Below are positions 5,205 to 6,684 of a stretch of DNA of 6,684 nt, in pieces. The DNA comes from Oscillospiraceae bacterium (GTDB taxonomy: Bacteria; Bacillota; Clostridia; Oscillospirales; Oscillospiraceae): positions 1-6,684 of the forward strand of contig JAIEIQ010000229.1 of the NCBI GenBank assembly GCA_029065305.1, read 5' to 3'. A model generated the notes under the pieces. That model saw nothing but the letters and a program-made list of their open reading frames with translations, ran no database searches and had not been told where the DNA came from. How positions within the stretch are numbered: position 1 is the stretch's first letter; every line of letters begins with the position of its first letter. A program made the position numbers and the translations under genes.

Positions 5205-6602
5205 ATGTATAACGAGCAGGACAGAAACAACTACGAGTACCACTACAGCTACCGGCCCAACTACAGCGAGCCGATTCCCACCCTGGAGCCCGTTCAGCCC
5301 GCCAAGCGCCACGGAATCTGGAAGCGGGTGACGGCGGGGGTTCTGTGCGGGGCCCTGCTGCTGGGCGGGTCCTTCGGAGCCGGCTGGGCGTTTCAGAACT
5401 GGCGCTCCGGTGATGCCGCCGGGGAGGACGGCAGCCAGACCAGCATCCTCCTCAGCGACCGGAAGGCCCCGGAGGTCAATACCGTGGCCGTCACCGGCAC
5501 CCAGAAGCTGACCCTGCCGGAGGTCTACGACGCCAACGTGGGCAGCTGCGTGAGCATCAATGTCATCTCCATCTCCCAGGGCTATAACTACTTTGGGCGT
5601 CAGGTCCAGACCGCCAGCTCCGGCAGCGGCTTCGTCATCACCAAGGACGGCTACATCGTCACCAACTACCATGTGGTCAGCGGCGGCAATGACGTGCAGG
5701 TCAGCTTCAGCGACGGCAAGACCTACCCCGCCCAGATCGTGGGCGGCGACGAGGACTACGACATCGCCGTTGTCAAAATCGACGCCGGGGACCGGGAACT
5801 GACCCCCGTGGTCATCGGCGAGAGCGCCAACCTGCGGGTGGGCGAGGACGTGGCCGCCATCGGCAACCCCCTGGGCGAGCTCACCTTCTCCATGAGCGAG
5901 GGCATTGTCTCCTGCCTCAACCGGGAGATCAACGTAAACGGCACCCCCTTCAACATGATCCAGATCACCGCCCCCGTCAACGGCGGCAACTCCGGCGGGC
6001 CCCTCTTCAACACCTACGGAGAGGTGGTGGGCATCGTCTCCGCCAAGTACTCCGCCGCCGGCGACGGCACCGCCGCCGAGGGCCTGGGCTTCGCCATCCC
6101 CATTGACGATGTGCTCAACATGCTCAAGGATATCATGGAAAACGGCCAGGTCACAACCCACGCCTACATGGGCGTCAGCGCGGCCAGCGCCTCCTACTAC
6201 CCGGAGACCGGCGTGCGCAGCGGGGCCTATCTGGCGGAGGTGGTGGAGAACGGCCCCGCCGCCAAGGCGGGCCTCCAGACGGGAGATGTCATCACCATGA
6301 TCGGCACCACCACCATCACCTCCCAGCAGGATCTGACCTCCGCTGTGGGCAGCAAGAGCTACAAGGCCGGTGATACCGCCACCGTCACCTTTGTCCGCGG
6401 CGGTCAGGTGTACACCACCGAGCTCACCTTCGGCAGCACCATGGAGCGGACCAGCGCCGCCGGTGATCAGAGTGCCCCCACGGAGCCCAGCGCCCCCAAC
6501 GACAGCTATCAACGCGGAGATTCCTACTACCAGGGCAGCATGGAGGACTTCTTCAATGAGTTCTTCGGCTACGGCCGCGGTCGGAATGGAAACGCCGCTT
6601 GA
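5205..6602 (+). CDS. htrA: Membrane-anchored HtrA/DegP-like serine protease
   Basis: This protease degrades misfolded proteins at the outer face of the membrane. Of 465 residues, 1-40 are a cytoplasmic, Tyr/Pro-rich N-terminus, about 43-63 are one membrane helix (TAGVLCGALLLGGSFGAGWAF-like), and 64-100 are a linker. The trypsin-like domain (about 103-310) has the triad H156 (NYHVV), D186 (DYDIAVV) and S263 (GNSGGP), all intact. One PDZ domain follows (about 318-410, with GPAAKAGLQTGDVI). A Ser/Pro/Asp-rich linker leads to an aromatic tail (MEDFFNEFFGYGRGR). One PDZ domain and an N-terminal anchor are typical of Gram-positive HtrA. The ATG at 5205 is chosen because AAGGAGG lies 8 bases upstream; an ATG at 5088 would lack a ribosome site and overlap the promoter region. 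It is separated from iscU by a terminator, so it is an independent unit. Confidence 0.94.
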   Translation: MYNEQDRNNYEYHYSYRPNYSEPIPTLEPVQPAKRHGIWKRVTAGVLCGALLLGGSFGAGWAFQNWRSGDAAGEDGSQTSILLSDRKAPEVNTVAVTGTQKLTLPEVYDANVGSCVSINVISISQGYNYFGRQVQTASSGSGFVITKDGYIVTNYHVVSGGNDVQVSFSDGKTYPAQIVGGDEDYDIAVVKIDAGDRELTPVVIGESANLRVGEDVAAIGNPLGELTFSMSEGIVSCLNREINVNGTPFNMIQITAPVNGGNSGGPLFNTYGEVVGIVSAKYSAAGDGTAAEGLGFAIPIDDVLNMLKDIMENGQVTTHAYMGVSAASASYYPETGVRSGAYLAEVVENGPAAKAGLQTGDVITMIGTTTITSQQDLTSAVGSKSYKAGDTATVTFVRGGQVYTTELTFGSTMERTSAAGDQSAPTEPSAPNDSYQRGDSYYQGSMEDFFNEFFGYGRGRNGNAA

Positions 6603-6684
6603 TATAGATGCAGGACAGGTTTCTTTCTCTCTCTTCTTTCTTTTATCTCTCATTCAACGCCGGAGCGGCGGGAGGCTTTGCCTC
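6603..6684 (+). other. Non-coding 3' flank of htrA: pyrimidine tract and cut hairpin
   Basis: After the htrA stop comes a pyrimidine-rich tract (about 6619-6650, mostly TTTCTCTC-like) with no gene. At the window edge GAGGC (6672-6676) pairs with GCCTC (6680-6684) around TTT. The preceding GGCG would extend the stem if the next bases were CGCC, so this may be the left part of the htrA terminator; the rest is outside. Confidence 0.4.

Noticed and set aside
5070..6653. Long open frame of 527 codons on the minus strand across htrA
   Set aside because: It is antisense to a protein with an intact catalytic triad, is Gly/Ala/Val/His-rich low-complexity sequence with no recognisable domain, and arises from the strong GC bias of htrA codons.

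Overview
The window looks like chromosomal DNA of a GC-rich Clostridia member, most likely a gut Oscillospiraceae relative (Flavonifractor/Lawsonibacter/Oscillibacter type). This is inferred from GC-rich genes with strong AAGGAGG-type ribosome sites, compact intrinsic terminators, an Rrf2-type regulator beside a cysteine desulfurase and a short IscU-like scaffold, and a membrane-anchored HtrA with one PDZ domain. No taxonomic marker is present, so the genus is not settled.

Layout. Positions 2-1807 (+) hold the 3' part of a large, cysteine-free, probably secreted surface protein: an Ala/Lys/Glu-rich helical region with two degenerate repeats, then a beta-rich C-terminal region. It ends at a strong intrinsic terminator (1844-1883). 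Converging on it is a lone 155-residue gene (1882-2349, -) built like a small phage tail fibre: attachment-like N-terminus, coiled coil, beta head. Its leader has a terminator hairpin that competes with an alternative hairpin. Upstream on the same strand is a complete tRNA-Leu(UAG) with encoded CCA, its own promoter and its own terminator.

Divergent from the tRNA is a compact Fe-S cluster assembly locus on the + strand: an IscR-like Rrf2 regulator (2754-3215), an IscS/NifS cysteine desulfurase (3336-4523) and an IscU/NifU-type scaffold (4555-5007), closed by an intrinsic terminator. Two nearly identical 18-bp palindromes (16/18 identical) lie at the iscR promoter and just downstream of a second promoter before iscS. 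They are the obvious candidates for IscR operators: the regulator would control both itself and the desulfurase-scaffold pair. IscS takes sulfur from cysteine and passes it to IscU, where clusters are built. IscA, HscA/HscB and ferredoxin are not in the visible segment.

The last gene (5205-6602, +) is a complete HtrA/DegP-like serine protease with a cytoplasmic Tyr-rich N-terminus, one membrane anchor, a trypsin-like domain with an intact triad and one PDZ domain. The remaining 82 bases are non-coding, with a pyrimidine-rich tract and the start of a hairpin cut by the window edge. No non-coding interval exceeds 200 bases. I see no CRISPR array, insertion sequence or integrase. The least ordinary parts are the orphan tail-fibre-like gene with its attenuator-like leader, the duplicated operators with different promoter geometry, and the Cys/His-rich tail of the scaffold.
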